Shown piece after piece: positions 8,888 through 17,746 of a DNA stretch of 64,000 bases. The translations under genes were made by a program, and so were the position numbers. Every line of letters starts with the position of its first letter. The stretch's first letter is position 1. Source of the stretch: an uncultured Amylibacter sp. (GTDB lineage Bacteria; Pseudomonadota; Alphaproteobacteria; Rhodobacterales; Rhodobacteraceae); assembly GCA_943846615.1 (NCBI GenBank), contig OX044354.1:1381001-1445000 (forward strand), read 5' to 3'. The notes below the pieces were generated by a model that searched no databases, was not told the DNA's origin, and saw nothing but the letters and a program-made list of their open reading frames with translations.

Positions 8888-10216
8888 ATGTCACAAACAG
8901 TTTTTGAATTCACCAAAAACCTGACATGGGAGGCGATACCAAACGATGTTCAACATCAATCCAAACGATGCCTATTGGATTTAATCGGCGTCGCCGCCGC
9001 AGGGCATACAACCCCCACTGCTGATCTGATAAACAACCACGCCGCCATGATGTTTGGTGGTGGGAAATCGGCCTTGTTCTTCGATGGGCGTCTTGTGTCG
9101 CCCGCAGGTGCGGCAATGGCCAATGGCATGACAATCGACAGCATGGACGCCCATGATGGCCATGTTTTAACCAAGGGTCACGCGGGTTGCGGCGTATTAC
9201 CCGCCTTGGTCGCTATCATTCAGGCTCAGGGCTTAACGCTAACGGGCACAGAATTCTTAACCACATTTGTCATTGGATACGAAATCGCAATTCGCGCGGG
9301 CATCGCATTGCACGCTACCGCACCCGATTACCACACATCGGGCGCATGGGTCGCCATCGCCGCCGCCGCTATGGGCGCACGATTGATGGACATGGATGAA
9401 ACCCAATTTCGCCACGCGATCGGCATCGCCGAATACCATGGCCCCCGCAGCCAAATGATGCGCGTTGTCGATACACCAACAATGCTAAAGGATGGTTCGG
9501 GCTGGGGTGCGATGGCGGGTGTGTCCGCCGCGTATCTGGCGCACTCGGGTTTCACGGGCGCACCCGCAATCAGCGTCGAAGAAACAGAATTTTTCAATGA
9601 CCTGAACAAAAAATGGCACATGATGGGTCAATATTTCAAACTCTATCCTGTATGTCGCTGGGCACAGCCAGCCGTAGAAGCCGCCGCCGCATTAAAATTG
9701 GAACATGGGTTCAGCGCAGACGATATCAGTTCTATAGGCATCGAAACCTTCCACGAGGGTAAACGCTTGGCCGTCGGCAAACCGACCTCATCGGATCAGG
9801 CGCAATATAACCTACCGTTTTCGGTTGCCGCTTACCTTGTCCACAACACCCTTGGCCCACGCGAGGTCACAGGTGCGGGCCTAACCGATCCTGCAACTTT
9901 GGCGTTGATGGATAAAATTGTGATGCATGAGGACGACACATTCAACGCCCGCTTTCCCGCTGAACGCTGGGCGCGTGCCATAATCACATTAAACGATGGT
10001 CAAATTTTTACATCCAACGACACCACTGCACAGGGCGATTGGGACAAACCGCTCACAGATGAAACATTGAATTCCAAGTATGATGGCCTAACGCGTGATA
10101 GCGGGCTGTTGGCGGATTTCAAACGGATCAAAGATATAGTTTGGAATTTGGACGCACAACAATCTGTTGGTGATTTATTATCAATGCTTTGCTCGCAGCC
10201 AAAACCACACCGTTAA
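8888..10216 (+). CDS. MmgE/PrpD family protein
   Basis: A 442-residue member of the MmgE/PrpD family, which includes 2-methylcitrate dehydratase, cis-aconitate decarboxylase and imidazole- or opine-related lyases. Family features include the CLLDLIGVAAAG opening near residue 27, the region NGMTIDSMDAHDGHVLTKGHAG and the CRWAQPAVEAA motif. The start chosen is the ATG after ACGGAGCC at 8888; an upstream in-frame extension overlapping the ATPase gene has no ribosome site. Its position 14 nt after the transporter genes suggests that it acts on the imported compound or a product of it. No other prp or itaconate gene is nearby, so methylcitrate dehydratase activity should not be assumed. Confidence 0.85.
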   Translation: MSQTVFEFTKNLTWEAIPNDVQHQSKRCLLDLIGVAAAGHTTPTADLINNHAAMMFGGGKSALFFDGRLVSPAGAAMANGMTIDSMDAHDGHVLTKGHAGCGVLPALVAIIQAQGLTLTGTEFLTTFVIGYEIAIRAGIALHATAPDYHTSGAWVAIAAAAMGARLMDMDETQFRHAIGIAEYHGPRSQMMRVVDTPTMLKDGSGWGAMAGVSAAYLAHSGFTGAPAISVEETEFFNDLNKKWHMMGQYFKLYPVCRWAQPAVEAAAALKLEHGFSADDISSIGIETFHEGKRLAVGKPTSSDQAQYNLPFSVAAYLVHNTLGPREVTGAGLTDPATLALMDKIVMHEDDTFNARFPAERWARAIITLNDGQIFTSNDTTAQGDWDKPLTDETLNSKYDGLTRDSGLLADFKRIKDIVWNLDAQQSVGDLLSMLCSQPKPHR

Positions 10217-10249
10217 CACTTAAGTTATTTAAAATCAGATACTTAAATA

Positions 10250-10267
10250 ATGTCCCCATGGGGACAT
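10250..10267. repeat. 18-bp perfect palindrome between convergent genes
   Basis: ATGTCCCCATGGGGACAT is a perfect 18-bp palindrome, 33 bp after the MmgE/PrpD stop and 15 bp from the end of the convergent regulator gene. An AT-rich inverted repeat (TTATTTAA and TTAAATAA) lies immediately to the left. Read from the minus strand, a run of six T precedes it. As RNA it would fold with a 4-nt loop, so it may end transcription of one or both genes, although no T-run follows the stem on the plus strand. Confidence 0.45.
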
Positions 10268-10282
10268 CCCAAAAAACGGGTG

Positions 10283-10969
10283 TCAAAGCATCTTAATAAC
10301 GTCCTTATCAACCGCCAGCATATACCCCTTGCGCGAGATATTTTTCACCAACAAATGGCTGATCATCTGGTTCCCCAAATGATCCCGCAATCTCTTAATC
10401 CGCGTCGCCCCAGATGCCTCATCCACATCAATCTTGGGCTTGCCCGAAATCATCGATTCCAATTCCGCACCGCTCAAAACATCATCATCCAACCGCGCCT
10501 CGCACAGCACTGACAAGGTTTCACAAATCGCTGTGGTCAGCTCGAACTCCATATCATTGATCGTAACAATCTGCTCTTCGCGGTTCACCACCAGCGAGTT
10601 CACCACCAGCCCCGAACGGGTCATTTCGCCCATTGCTTGTTGCAACCCATGGTTGGTCAATAAGAAGTAGAATGCGGAGAGTAGTAAAGCCGAGGCCAAT
10701 ACCAACAGAATAAAAATGATCACACGGTAGCTGGCCAGCACATCCGCAAATGCGGTGCCAGATTGCGCCAGCACCTCTAACAACTTCACATTCTCCGTGG
10801 TCGTCAGCGCATCGTTTTCCACGAAAATCTGTTCCACGCGATCATTGAACGCATTCGCGTCTGGCAGATTGATGAACAACAAAATACTGGCAATCAACAA
10901 CAGCCCCAAAACAGCGGCACTGCCATAAATCACCAATGATCGTTTTTTAGTATCGAAGGAAATATTCAC
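10283..10969 (-). CDS. Membrane-anchored winged-helix transcriptional regulator
   Basis: A 228-residue protein with two hydrophobic helices, at about 10-34 and 84-107, flanking an approximately 50-residue segment that would face the periplasm. A C-terminal domain follows (about 120-228) that looks like an OmpR/PhoB winged helix: RIKRLRDHLGNQMISHLLVK and GYMLAV match the recognition helix and wing of that fold. No receiver domain is present. The arrangement is the reverse of ToxR/CadC, where the DNA-binding domain comes first. The start overlaps the 3' end of the small exported-protein gene by 23 nt, so the two are translationally coupled and probably work together. The target genes are unknown; the divergent gene at 11437 is a candidate. 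Confidence 0.75.
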   Translation of the reverse strand: MNISFDTKKRSLVIYGSAAVLGLLLIASILLFINLPDANAFNDRVEQIFVENDALTTTENVKLLEVLAQSGTAFADVLASYRVIIFILLVLASALLLSAFYFLLTNHGLQQAMGEMTRSGLVVNSLVVNREEQIVTINDMEFELTTAICETLSVLCEARLDDDVLSGAELESMISGKPKIDVDEASGATRIKRLRDHLGNQMISHLLVKNISRKGYMLAVDKDVIKML

Positions 10970-11249
10970 CAGCGTCCGCCTGTTTTGTATTTAATTGATC
11001 TGCGCCAAACAATGACATGATGCTTAACAAAACCCAACCTTCGCCCAAAATGCGTGCCTGAACACGCGCATCGGCGCTGGCGGGATCGGCGCATGCGCCC
11101 TTTGCCAATTCAATCACACCGTAGTGTAATCGCAAATCACCAGTGGCCTGTTTCGCCTTATAATCCGCGTAACATTGCGCGGATGCCATGCTGGGCGTTG
11201 CCAGTGCAAGGACCAGCGCGGCGGTTATATTTTTGAATGTATAAGTCAT
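10947..11249 (-). CDS. Small exported protein of unknown function, coupled to the membrane regulator
   Basis: About 100 residues. The N-terminus MTYTFKNITAALVLALATPS with ASA-Q is a clean Sec signal peptide, giving a mature periplasmic domain of about 80 residues with two cysteines (QCYADY and KGACADP). The ATG at 11247-11249 was chosen because it begins the signal peptide; a longer in-frame extension to 11585 is not protein-like. I recall similar small proteins beside winged-helix genes in other Rhodobacterales but know no assigned function. The 23-nt overlap with the downstream regulator suggests that this protein could sense or modulate in the periplasm for it; this is inference. Confidence 0.65.
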   Translation of the reverse strand: MTYTFKNITAALVLALATPSMASAQCYADYKAKQATGDLRLHYGVIELAKGACADPASADARVQARILGEGWVLLSIMSLFGADQLNTKQADAGEYFLRY

Positions 11250-11273
11250 GGCATCAATCTGGAGGTTGTGGCC

Positions 11274-11290
11274 TTGATATTCAATATCAA
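11274..11290. promoter_or_regulatory. Perfect inverted repeat between divergent genes, candidate operator
   Basis: TTGATATT-C-AATATCAA is an exact 8-bp inverted repeat with a single central base. It lies in the 187-bp region between the regulator operon, whose start is 25 bp away, and the divergent exported-protein gene at 11437. The half-site spacing differs from an FNR box (TTGAT-N4-ATCAA), so an FnrL site is unlikely. The membrane regulator is the obvious candidate to bind here. Confidence 0.4.
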
Positions 11291-11436
11291 AGGGACAGAA
11301 ACCCGTCGATATCCAATAACAGCCGCCTGTCATTGTCTGACATTCGTTACCTGCCCCACATTCAACCCATGCCAAGCGTATCACAGCGCCTAGCAACGAA
11401 ATCAGGGCACAGGCCCGATACTGAAAGGTGAATGAA

Positions 11437-11976
11437 ATGATTATGAACAAACTAGCCACAGGCATTACCGCAATTGCCATTGCGACCACTGCGATCTCTG
11501 TTCCAGCCAAAGCCGACAATAAAGACTTAACAAAATTGCTGGCAGTTTTAGCAGGCGGGTTGGTGATACACGAAATCGTCGACAAGAAGAAAGATCGTAA
11601 AGCCGCTGAAGCATCGGCTCAGCGTGAAAGACATAAAAAGCCACGCGATAAGCGGATCACCCATCAACACCGAAATGGTGAATGGTACACGCACCGAAAT
11701 ATGGAAGAGCTACGTCATTACCATTCCCAAAAAGGTCATTATGAACGCCGCCATCGTCGTACAGATAAAAATAGGTTGGCTCCGCCCGTTCAAGACAGGT
11801 TTTTCCAACTATCTATGCCTAACAGATGTGAGCGCACCTTAAGCGGACGGTTTGGCCAAACAAAACATGGAATGTCGCGTCGTTGTTTACGCAAATTCGG
11901 GTACATCATTGAAAAAAACGGACGTGTAACGCATCCAAACCATCCCAACCGCGCAGCGCGCCCAACATTGTTCTGA
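11437..11976 (+). CDS. Small basic exported protein of unknown function
   Basis: A 179-residue protein with a signal peptide (GITAIAIATTAISVPAKA-D). A short hydrophobic patch (LLAVLAGGLVIHEIV, about 37-51) follows, then a very basic, histidine-, lysine- and arginine-rich middle and a C-terminal part with two cysteines (NRCERT and RRCLRK). The ATG at 11437 follows GAAAGGTG at suitable spacing; a GTG 9 nt upstream is the less likely alternative. I do not recognise a family. The gene is divergent from the membrane-regulator pair across a perfect inverted repeat, so it may belong to the same regulatory unit. Confidence 0.6.
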   Translation: MIMNKLATGITAIAIATTAISVPAKADNKDLTKLLAVLAGGLVIHEIVDKKKDRKAAEASAQRERHKKPRDKRITHQHRNGEWYTHRNMEELRHYHSQKGHYERRHRRTDKNRLAPPVQDRFFQLSMPNRCERTLSGRFGQTKHGMSRRCLRKFGYIIEKNGRVTHPNHPNRAARPTLF

Positions 11977-12040
11977 ACCTAGGCGGCGGTCAATTTGATC
12001 GCCCCTTTTCATATCCCGCGCGGACACGTAAACCAACCAC

Positions 12041-12649
12041 ATGGCAAATTACGTACTTGAAGCCGCATTAAATGCGGACGGATCCAATATCATCGCAGGC
12101 GTAGACGAGGTAGGGCGGGGCCCGTGGGCTGGCCCTGTTACCGTTTGCGCCGTGATTTTGGACCCTGACAACATCCCAGAAGGATTGAATGATTCCAAAA
12201 AGCTGACGGCGAAACGCCGCGATGTGCTGTTTGATTTGATCATGGGCAGCGCTGAGGTCAGCTTGGTACACGTCGAAGTCGAAGAGATTGATCAGATCAA
12301 TATCCTTCAGGCCACATTTCGTGGGATGGAACGCGCGGTGGCTGGACTTCCATCGGTCGATCACATCTTGATTGATGGCAATAAAACCCCACCAAACCTG
12401 AACGCGCCCGCAACGGCGGTGGTGAAGGGCGACGGCAAATCAGTATCGATCGCCGCTGCATCAATCATCGCCAAAGTGACACGCGATCGATTAATGTTGG
12501 ATTTGTCCAAATCATACCCGGGGTACGGTTGGGAAACAAATGCGGGTTATGGTACAAAAATACATCAGTCGGGACTGCTAAATCATGGGGTGACCCCACA
12601 CCATAGACGTTCGTTCAAACCCATACACAATATCTTGTATCCCGCTTGA
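12041..12649 (+). CDS. rnhB: Ribonuclease HII
   Basis: A 202-residue RNase HII, which cuts RNA in RNA-DNA hybrids and removes single ribonucleotides misincorporated into DNA. The diagnostic start VDEVGRGPWAGPV (about 20-32) supplies the catalytic Asp-Glu pair and the GRG ribonucleotide-sensing motif. A second catalytic Asp is in ILIDGNK, and SIIAKVTRDRLM with the following GYGWETNAGYGT block completes the family pattern. Length is normal. It lies upstream of ccrM in the same direction, with 97 nt between them that contain the ccrM promoter signals. Confidence 0.96.
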   Translation: MANYVLEAALNADGSNIIAGVDEVGRGPWAGPVTVCAVILDPDNIPEGLNDSKKLTAKRRDVLFDLIMGSAEVSLVHVEVEEIDQINILQATFRGMERAVAGLPSVDHILIDGNKTPPNLNAPATAVVKGDGKSVSIAAASIIAKVTRDRLMLDLSKSYPGYGWETNAGYGTKIHQSGLLNHGVTPHHRRSFKPIHNILYPA

Positions 12650-12687
12650 TACGCTAACTTACTGATTTTCTGAATTTAATTGACCGC

Positions 12688-12703
12688 GAATCCTGTTTGA
12701 ATC
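12688..12703 (+). promoter_or_regulatory. Two GANTC methylation sites in the ccrM promoter region
   Basis: GAATC occurs at 12688-12692 and again at 12699-12703, 11 bp apart, 44-59 bp before the ccrM start. In Caulobacter, GANTC sites in the ccrM promoter make its transcription sensitive to methylation state, limiting it to the hemimethylated phase after fork passage. Two sites on the same helical face here fit that kind of self-regulation, but the promoter itself was not mapped. Confidence 0.5.
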
Positions 12704-12710
12704 ATTTTAG

Positions 12711-13853
<1,143 letters not shown>

Positions 13854-13860
13854 AAATTTC

Positions 13861-13980
13861 GGTTACGGGCGGTAAACGCCCCTGACCAAACGGCGCAGCT
13901 GTGTCGAAAATTACCGCCGTTTAGGGCTGCTCGTCCTAAACACTGCCAACTTGCCCCGCCCTTGTGGTGGGGCTTTTTTT
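13861..13980 (+). ncRNA. Candidate structured RNA or 3'-UTR-derived small RNA after ccrM
   Basis: Starting 8 nt after the ccrM stop, three consecutive stems can be drawn by hand. The first is GGTTA-C-GGGCG paired with CGCCC-C-TGACC (13861-13887). The second is AAACGGCG with CGCCGTTT (13888-13895 and 13915-13922). The third is TTTAGG with CCTAAA (13921-13926 and 13936-13941), which competes with the second by two bases. A terminator hairpin with a T-run follows. This is far more structure than a terminator needs, so a processed 3'-UTR small RNA or an independent RNA gene is possible. I recognise no known RNA family. Confidence 0.35.
13954..13980 (+). terminator. Rho-independent terminator
   Basis: GCCCCGCC pairs with GGTGGGGC (8 bp, one G-U) around the loop CTTGT, followed by TTTTTT. 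It ends the ccrM transcript or the structured RNA that precedes it, and lies 85 bp before the next gene. Confidence 0.8.
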
Positions 13981-14064
13981 GCGCAAAATTTCGTGATCTT
14001 GTACGAATCTATATTGTCCTGTGCCCCCCTCTCCATAATGTGTGCAGAAACAAAGGACAGAATA

Positions 14065-14733
14065 ATGAAAATCAGATCAGACTTCTCCAAACGCGTCGTG
14101 GTACGCCCCGACGACTATGATTGGGTTGCATCCCCCGCCAGCGGCGTGGACCGCATGATGCTGGATCGCATCGGCGACGAGGTAGCACGCGCCACAACAA
14201 TTGTACGCTTCGCCCCCAACAGTTATTTCGACGCACACAGCCATGACGGCGGCGAAGAGTTTTTGGTACTGGACGGCGTATTCAGCGATGAGACGGGTGA
14301 TTATCCCGCCGGCTCGTACGTGCGTAATCCAATCGGTACCAGCCACAAGCCTCACACGGAAAAGGGCTGTACGATTTTGGTGAAGCTGCACCAATTCGAA
14401 GCGGATGATCGGGCACAAATACATATCAAAACAAACGAAACAGCATTTCGCCCCGGTATGGTGGATGGACTATCTGTGCTACCGTTGCACAGTGTGACAG
14501 GAGAAAACGTAGCATTGGTGCGTTGGGCGCCCGGCACGTATTTCAATCCGCATCGCCATTGGGGCGGCGAAGAAGTTTTCGTGATTGAGGGCACATTTGC
14601 CGACGAACATGGGAGCTATCCTGCGGGTTCTTGGATACGCAGTCCACACATGTCAGAACACAAACCGTTTTCGGACGAGGGGTGTTTAATTTATGTCAAA
14701 ACAGGACACCTACCAATCGAAGACACGCATTAA
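14065..14733 (+). CDS. Double cupin-domain protein, ChrR-like
   Basis: A 222-residue protein made of two similar cupin halves. Each has the metal-site pattern: FDAHSHDGGEEFLVLDGVFSDE with DYPAGSYVRNPIGTSHKP in the first half, and FNPHRHWGGEEVFVIEGTFADE with SYPAGSWIRSPHMSEHKP in the second. The conserved His, His, Glu and His ligands suggest bound metal in both halves. Related domains occur in the anti-sigma factor ChrR, but no zinc-binding N-terminal anti-sigma domain and no sigma-factor gene is visible here, so an enzyme or sensor role is equally likely. The ATG follows AAAGGACAG. It converges with a glycosyltransferase gene, overlapping it by 4 nt. Confidence 0.8.
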   Translation: MKIRSDFSKRVVVRPDDYDWVASPASGVDRMMLDRIGDEVARATTIVRFAPNSYFDAHSHDGGEEFLVLDGVFSDETGDYPAGSYVRNPIGTSHKPHTEKGCTILVKLHQFEADDRAQIHIKTNETAFRPGMVDGLSVLPLHSVTGENVALVRWAPGTYFNPHRHWGGEEVFVIEGTFADEHGSYPAGSWIRSPHMSEHKPFSDEGCLIYVKTGHLPIEDTH

Positions 14734-15482
14734 TTCTCGTCAAATATAGCCCTGCGTTTTTTATGAACATTGCGCCAGGGCTTGCCCGAACAAGGATCGG
14801 CCATCGAGATAAGTTTACGCGTCTCAACTTCCAAATCAGAACCACCGCTGCGTGCGACGGTGTGAAAAAGACTGCTGTCTTGTAATTTCGGCGGGAGGTT
14901 ATCGCTCAGATATGCATCTGTGCGCGGCAAGGTCCACATGTGGTTTCCCATATTCTTTTGCCACTGTGAAAACCTGATATCCACAAACCCAGTGGACCCT
15001 GACAACCTGTCAATTGGTGGAACATCTTTGCCCAACATCACCGCAGTACCAGTTCCCAAAATATCAACCGCGAACATATCCTTACAGGCCTTACCGAATT
15101 TATAATTTCGCCAGCCAAAGGTGTTTTTTTGTTTTTTGAAGACCCACGCATTTGCCATATAACCAAACACATTCCCGTCCAAACCGACCATGTCAATTCT
15201 TTGCAATGTATCGGTGACATAGCTGGCTGGATAAATGATATCGTCGTCGATGGTAAACACGATATCTTCGGGCGAGGGTGGGAAATAAAATTTCCCCACA
15301 TCCTTTAGGTCAGTTGCTGGAATTACTGCGGTGACATTTCTGATACTGGCCAATTCCACCGGTATCTGTGTGAATTCATTCAAGCAGATATACATTTGAT
15401 CGACCTGTGATGAAATGCTGGCCACCGTTTGCAACATAATATCCTGACGCGCGGGAAACGTCGCCATCTGCGCACGTATCAT
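14730..15482 (-). CDS. Glycosyltransferase-like protein (GT-A fold)
   Basis: About 250 residues. The opening MIRAQMATFPARQDIMLQTV, the FTIDDDIIYPASYV metal-binding triplet and the following conserved hydrophobic blocks fit small GT-A glycosyltransferases common in Rhodobacterales that act on cell-surface glycans. The start chosen at 15482 lies 4 nt past the alkB stop, which gives tight coupling; a longer in-frame start inside alkB is not needed. It appears to be the last gene of the mutY-alkB operon. The substrate is unknown, and its link to alkane oxidation is positional only. Confidence 0.7.
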   Translation of the reverse strand: MIRAQMATFPARQDIMLQTVASISSQVDQMYICLNEFTQIPVELASIRNVTAVIPATDLKDVGKFYFPPSPEDIVFTIDDDIIYPASYVTDTLQRIDMVGLDGNVFGYMANAWVFKKQKNTFGWRNYKFGKACKDMFAVDILGTGTAVMLGKDVPPIDRLSGSTGFVDIRFSQWQKNMGNHMWTLPRTDAYLSDNLPPKLQDSSLFHTVARSGGSDLEVETRKLISMADPCSGKPWRNVHKKRRAIFDEN

Positions 15483-15486
15483 ATCG

Positions 15487-16617
15487 CTAGCGCGGCATTG
15501 GATTGGTGGCCTTGTTATATTCCTGCCAATCAGTGATTTCGGGATAAAACTGCTTACGCCATGCCCGCACACGCGGATTCATACGGCGGCGCCATAGTGG
15601 TGAAAATACCGCCATTGCTGTCATCGCTGGATACCCCAGCGGCAATTGCGGCGCATCATCCGCACCATAGGTTTGCAATAATGGAAACCGACGATCCGGT
15701 TTATAATGATGATCTGAATGGCGTTGCAGGTTAATCAAGAAGTAGTTCGTCACCTTATGCGCCGAATTCCACGAATGATGCGGTTTACAGTGTTCGTATT
15801 TACCGCCACCCAGATGTTCCCGTGTTAAACCATAATGCTCTACATAGTTCACCAATTCCAATTGCAGGATTGCGCTGTAAGCTTGGACCAAGAACAAACC
15901 AACACCCAACCATCCGCCAACCCACAACGCAACGAACAGGAAAAAAGCCTGTAATATCATATATTTCCAGAACGGGTTTGATCTATGAAATGATGATAAC
16001 CCTTTGCGGGCCAACATCGCCTTTTCGGCGCTCCATGCGGATTTAAAACAGCCGATTAAAACACGTGGGAAGAAGCGGTGAAAACCCTCGTTATAACGCG
16101 CGGTCACGGGATCGCGTGGCGTAGCTACATAGCGGTGATGAACCAACAAATGTTCAGACCTAAAATGCCCGTACAGCGCCATCGCCATCAATAGATCGGC
16201 CAAATGGCGTTCGAATTTCGGTTTCTGATGCATCAGCTCATGGGCGTAAACGACCCCCACACTCCCCGATAAAATCCCTGCCGAAAACATCAACAACAAC
16301 ATTTCCCAAACGGCATAATCGGAATGCACCACAAAATAAATCAGCCCGTAAATCATCACAAATTGAATCGGAAACCAGATGATAGTGATTAGGCGGTACC
16401 AAAACAGGTTTTCATCCGAAACATCCGTATCAGGATTGCCCGTATCCACCCCCGAAAACGCATCCCACGCCCCCATCAATACCCATGCATGAATGATACT
16501 GGTCAAAATCCACAACCCGCCCATATAGGCGGAAAACATAATCACCGGTAACGTCGTCAATGACAACCAAAACGGCAATGCATTGCGTAATAATTTGATG
16601 TTCTTCGGGTTTTTCAT
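15487..16617 (-). CDS. alkB: Alkane 1-monooxygenase (AlkB type)
   Basis: A 376-residue integral-membrane non-heme di-iron hydroxylase that adds oxygen to the terminal carbon of medium-chain alkanes, with electrons from rubredoxin. All histidine boxes are present: HELMH at 126-130, HLLVHH at 156-161 and QRHSDHH near 310, plus the NYVEHYGL signature. About six hydrophobic helices lie between residues 13 and 260. Length is typical. It starts 3 nt after the mutY stop, an odd partnership. No rubredoxin or rubredoxin reductase gene lies in the window, so the electron donor must be encoded elsewhere. Related desaturase-like hydroxylases cannot be fully excluded. Confidence 0.88.
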   Translation of the reverse strand: MKNPKNIKLLRNALPFWLSLTTLPVIMFSAYMGGLWILTSIIHAWVLMGAWDAFSGVDTGNPDTDVSDENLFWYRLITIIWFPIQFVMIYGLIYFVVHSDYAVWEMLLLMFSAGILSGSVGVVYAHELMHQKPKFERHLADLLMAMALYGHFRSEHLLVHHRYVATPRDPVTARYNEGFHRFFPRVLIGCFKSAWSAEKAMLARKGLSSFHRSNPFWKYMILQAFFLFVALWVGGWLGVGLFLVQAYSAILQLELVNYVEHYGLTREHLGGGKYEHCKPHHSWNSAHKVTNYFLINLQRHSDHHYKPDRRFPLLQTYGADDAPQLPLGYPAMTAMAVFSPLWRRRMNPRVRAWRKQFYPEITDWQEYNKATNPMPR

Positions 16618-16620
16618 GGC

Positions 16621-17685
16621 TTAAATATCATCCTTTGCACGTGGATTTGCAACATCCCAAACTTTGCGCATCACTGTTGGCAGATCACTTGGCTTAAAAT
16701 CGGCAGTATCATAAAATTCCCCAACATTGGCTGATCCCGTTACGTCACTTGCGGTCAATACAGTTAACTCTAAATGAAAATGGGTAAATGTATGGCGCAC
16801 GGTGGTATTTAACGTGGTCCAATGTGCATCAATCGGTGGGCTATGCGGCATTTGTTCCGTGGCCCATCCACTCCCAGGCCAGCCTAACATACCCCCCAAC
16901 AACCCCTTGTCTGGACGTCGTTCCAACAACGCGGCCCCATCACGGCGCCGTGCAAAATAAACCACACCATATCGCGTCGGCACTTTCTTCTTGGGTGTCT
17001 TGCGCGGCAATTCCGCCGCGATCCCCGCCATCCGCGCCGCGCATCCATCCGCCCACGGACAAACATCGCATTTGGGCGAGCGCGGCGTGCAAACCGTCGC
17101 GCCTAAATCCATCACCGCCTGCGCATAATCCCCTGCACGATCCGCGGGCGTCAGCCCGGCCGCCAACCCACGCAGATGCTCCTTGGACGCTGGCAATGGT
17201 TCCATCACCGCGAAAATACGCGACATCACCCGTTCAACATTTCCATCTAAAACAGTAGCTTGCACATCAAAGGCAATGCTGGCCACAGCCGCCGCCGTAT
17301 AGGGCCCAATGCCCGGTAATTTCAACAACGCCGCCTCATCAGATGGGAAAATCCCATCTAACTCATCCGCAACAACCCGCGCACATTTCAATAGGTTTCG
17401 CGCCCGCGCATAATATCCCAACCCCGCCCAAGCGGCCATTACATCGCCATCATCGGCAGCCGCCAAATCCGTAACAGTTGGCCATGTACGCGTGAACTTC
17501 ACAAAATAATCCCGCACCGCCGCAACGGTGGTTTGTTGCAACATCACCTCGGACAACCAGACATGATATGGGTTGGGTAAAACACCCGCTTTGCGATCAC
17601 TGGGGGCAACACGCCACGGCATTTCACGCGCATTGGCATCATACCATGCTAATAAATCCGCTGAATTAACTAAATTATCGTTCAA
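16621..17685 (-). CDS. mutY: A/G-specific adenine DNA glycosylase
   Basis: A 354-residue base-excision repair enzyme that removes adenine mispaired with 8-oxoguanine. Visible features are the MLQQTTVAAV helix, the helix-hairpin-helix LPGIGPYTAAAVASIAF with catalytic Asp in the following VLDGNVERVMSR, and the iron-sulfur ligands in CTPRSPKCDVCPWADGC. A C-terminal NUDIX-like 8-oxoguanine recognition domain (from about 230, GLLGGMLGWPGS) completes the protein. It is divergent from the DciA-like gene and leads the operon with alkB. Confidence 0.95.
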   Translation of the reverse strand: MNDNLVNSADLLAWYDANAREMPWRVAPSDRKAGVLPNPYHVWLSEVMLQQTTVAAVRDYFVKFTRTWPTVTDLAAADDGDVMAAWAGLGYYARARNLLKCARVVADELDGIFPSDEAALLKLPGIGPYTAAAVASIAFDVQATVLDGNVERVMSRIFAVMEPLPASKEHLRGLAAGLTPADRAGDYAQAVMDLGATVCTPRSPKCDVCPWADGCAARMAGIAAELPRKTPKKKVPTRYGVVYFARRRDGAALLERRPDKGLLGGMLGWPGSGWATEQMPHSPPIDAHWTTLNTTVRHTFTHFHLELTVLTASDVTGSANVGEFYDTADFKPSDLPTVMRKVWDVANPRAKDDI

Positions 17686-17746
17686 CCCATATCCCCAACG
17701 CCAAAGAATCTGCTATACCATAGTCTGGTCAGCGAAATTGGAAACG

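Noticed and set aside
11274-11290. Reading of the inverted repeat as an FNR box
   Set aside because: Half-sites TTGAT and ATCAA are 7 bases apart instead of 4, so an FNR-type dimer would not fit.
10947-11585. Long version of the small exported protein (212 codons)
   Set aside because: The first 112 codons do not look like a protein domain, place the signal peptide in the middle and cross the divergent gene's promoter.
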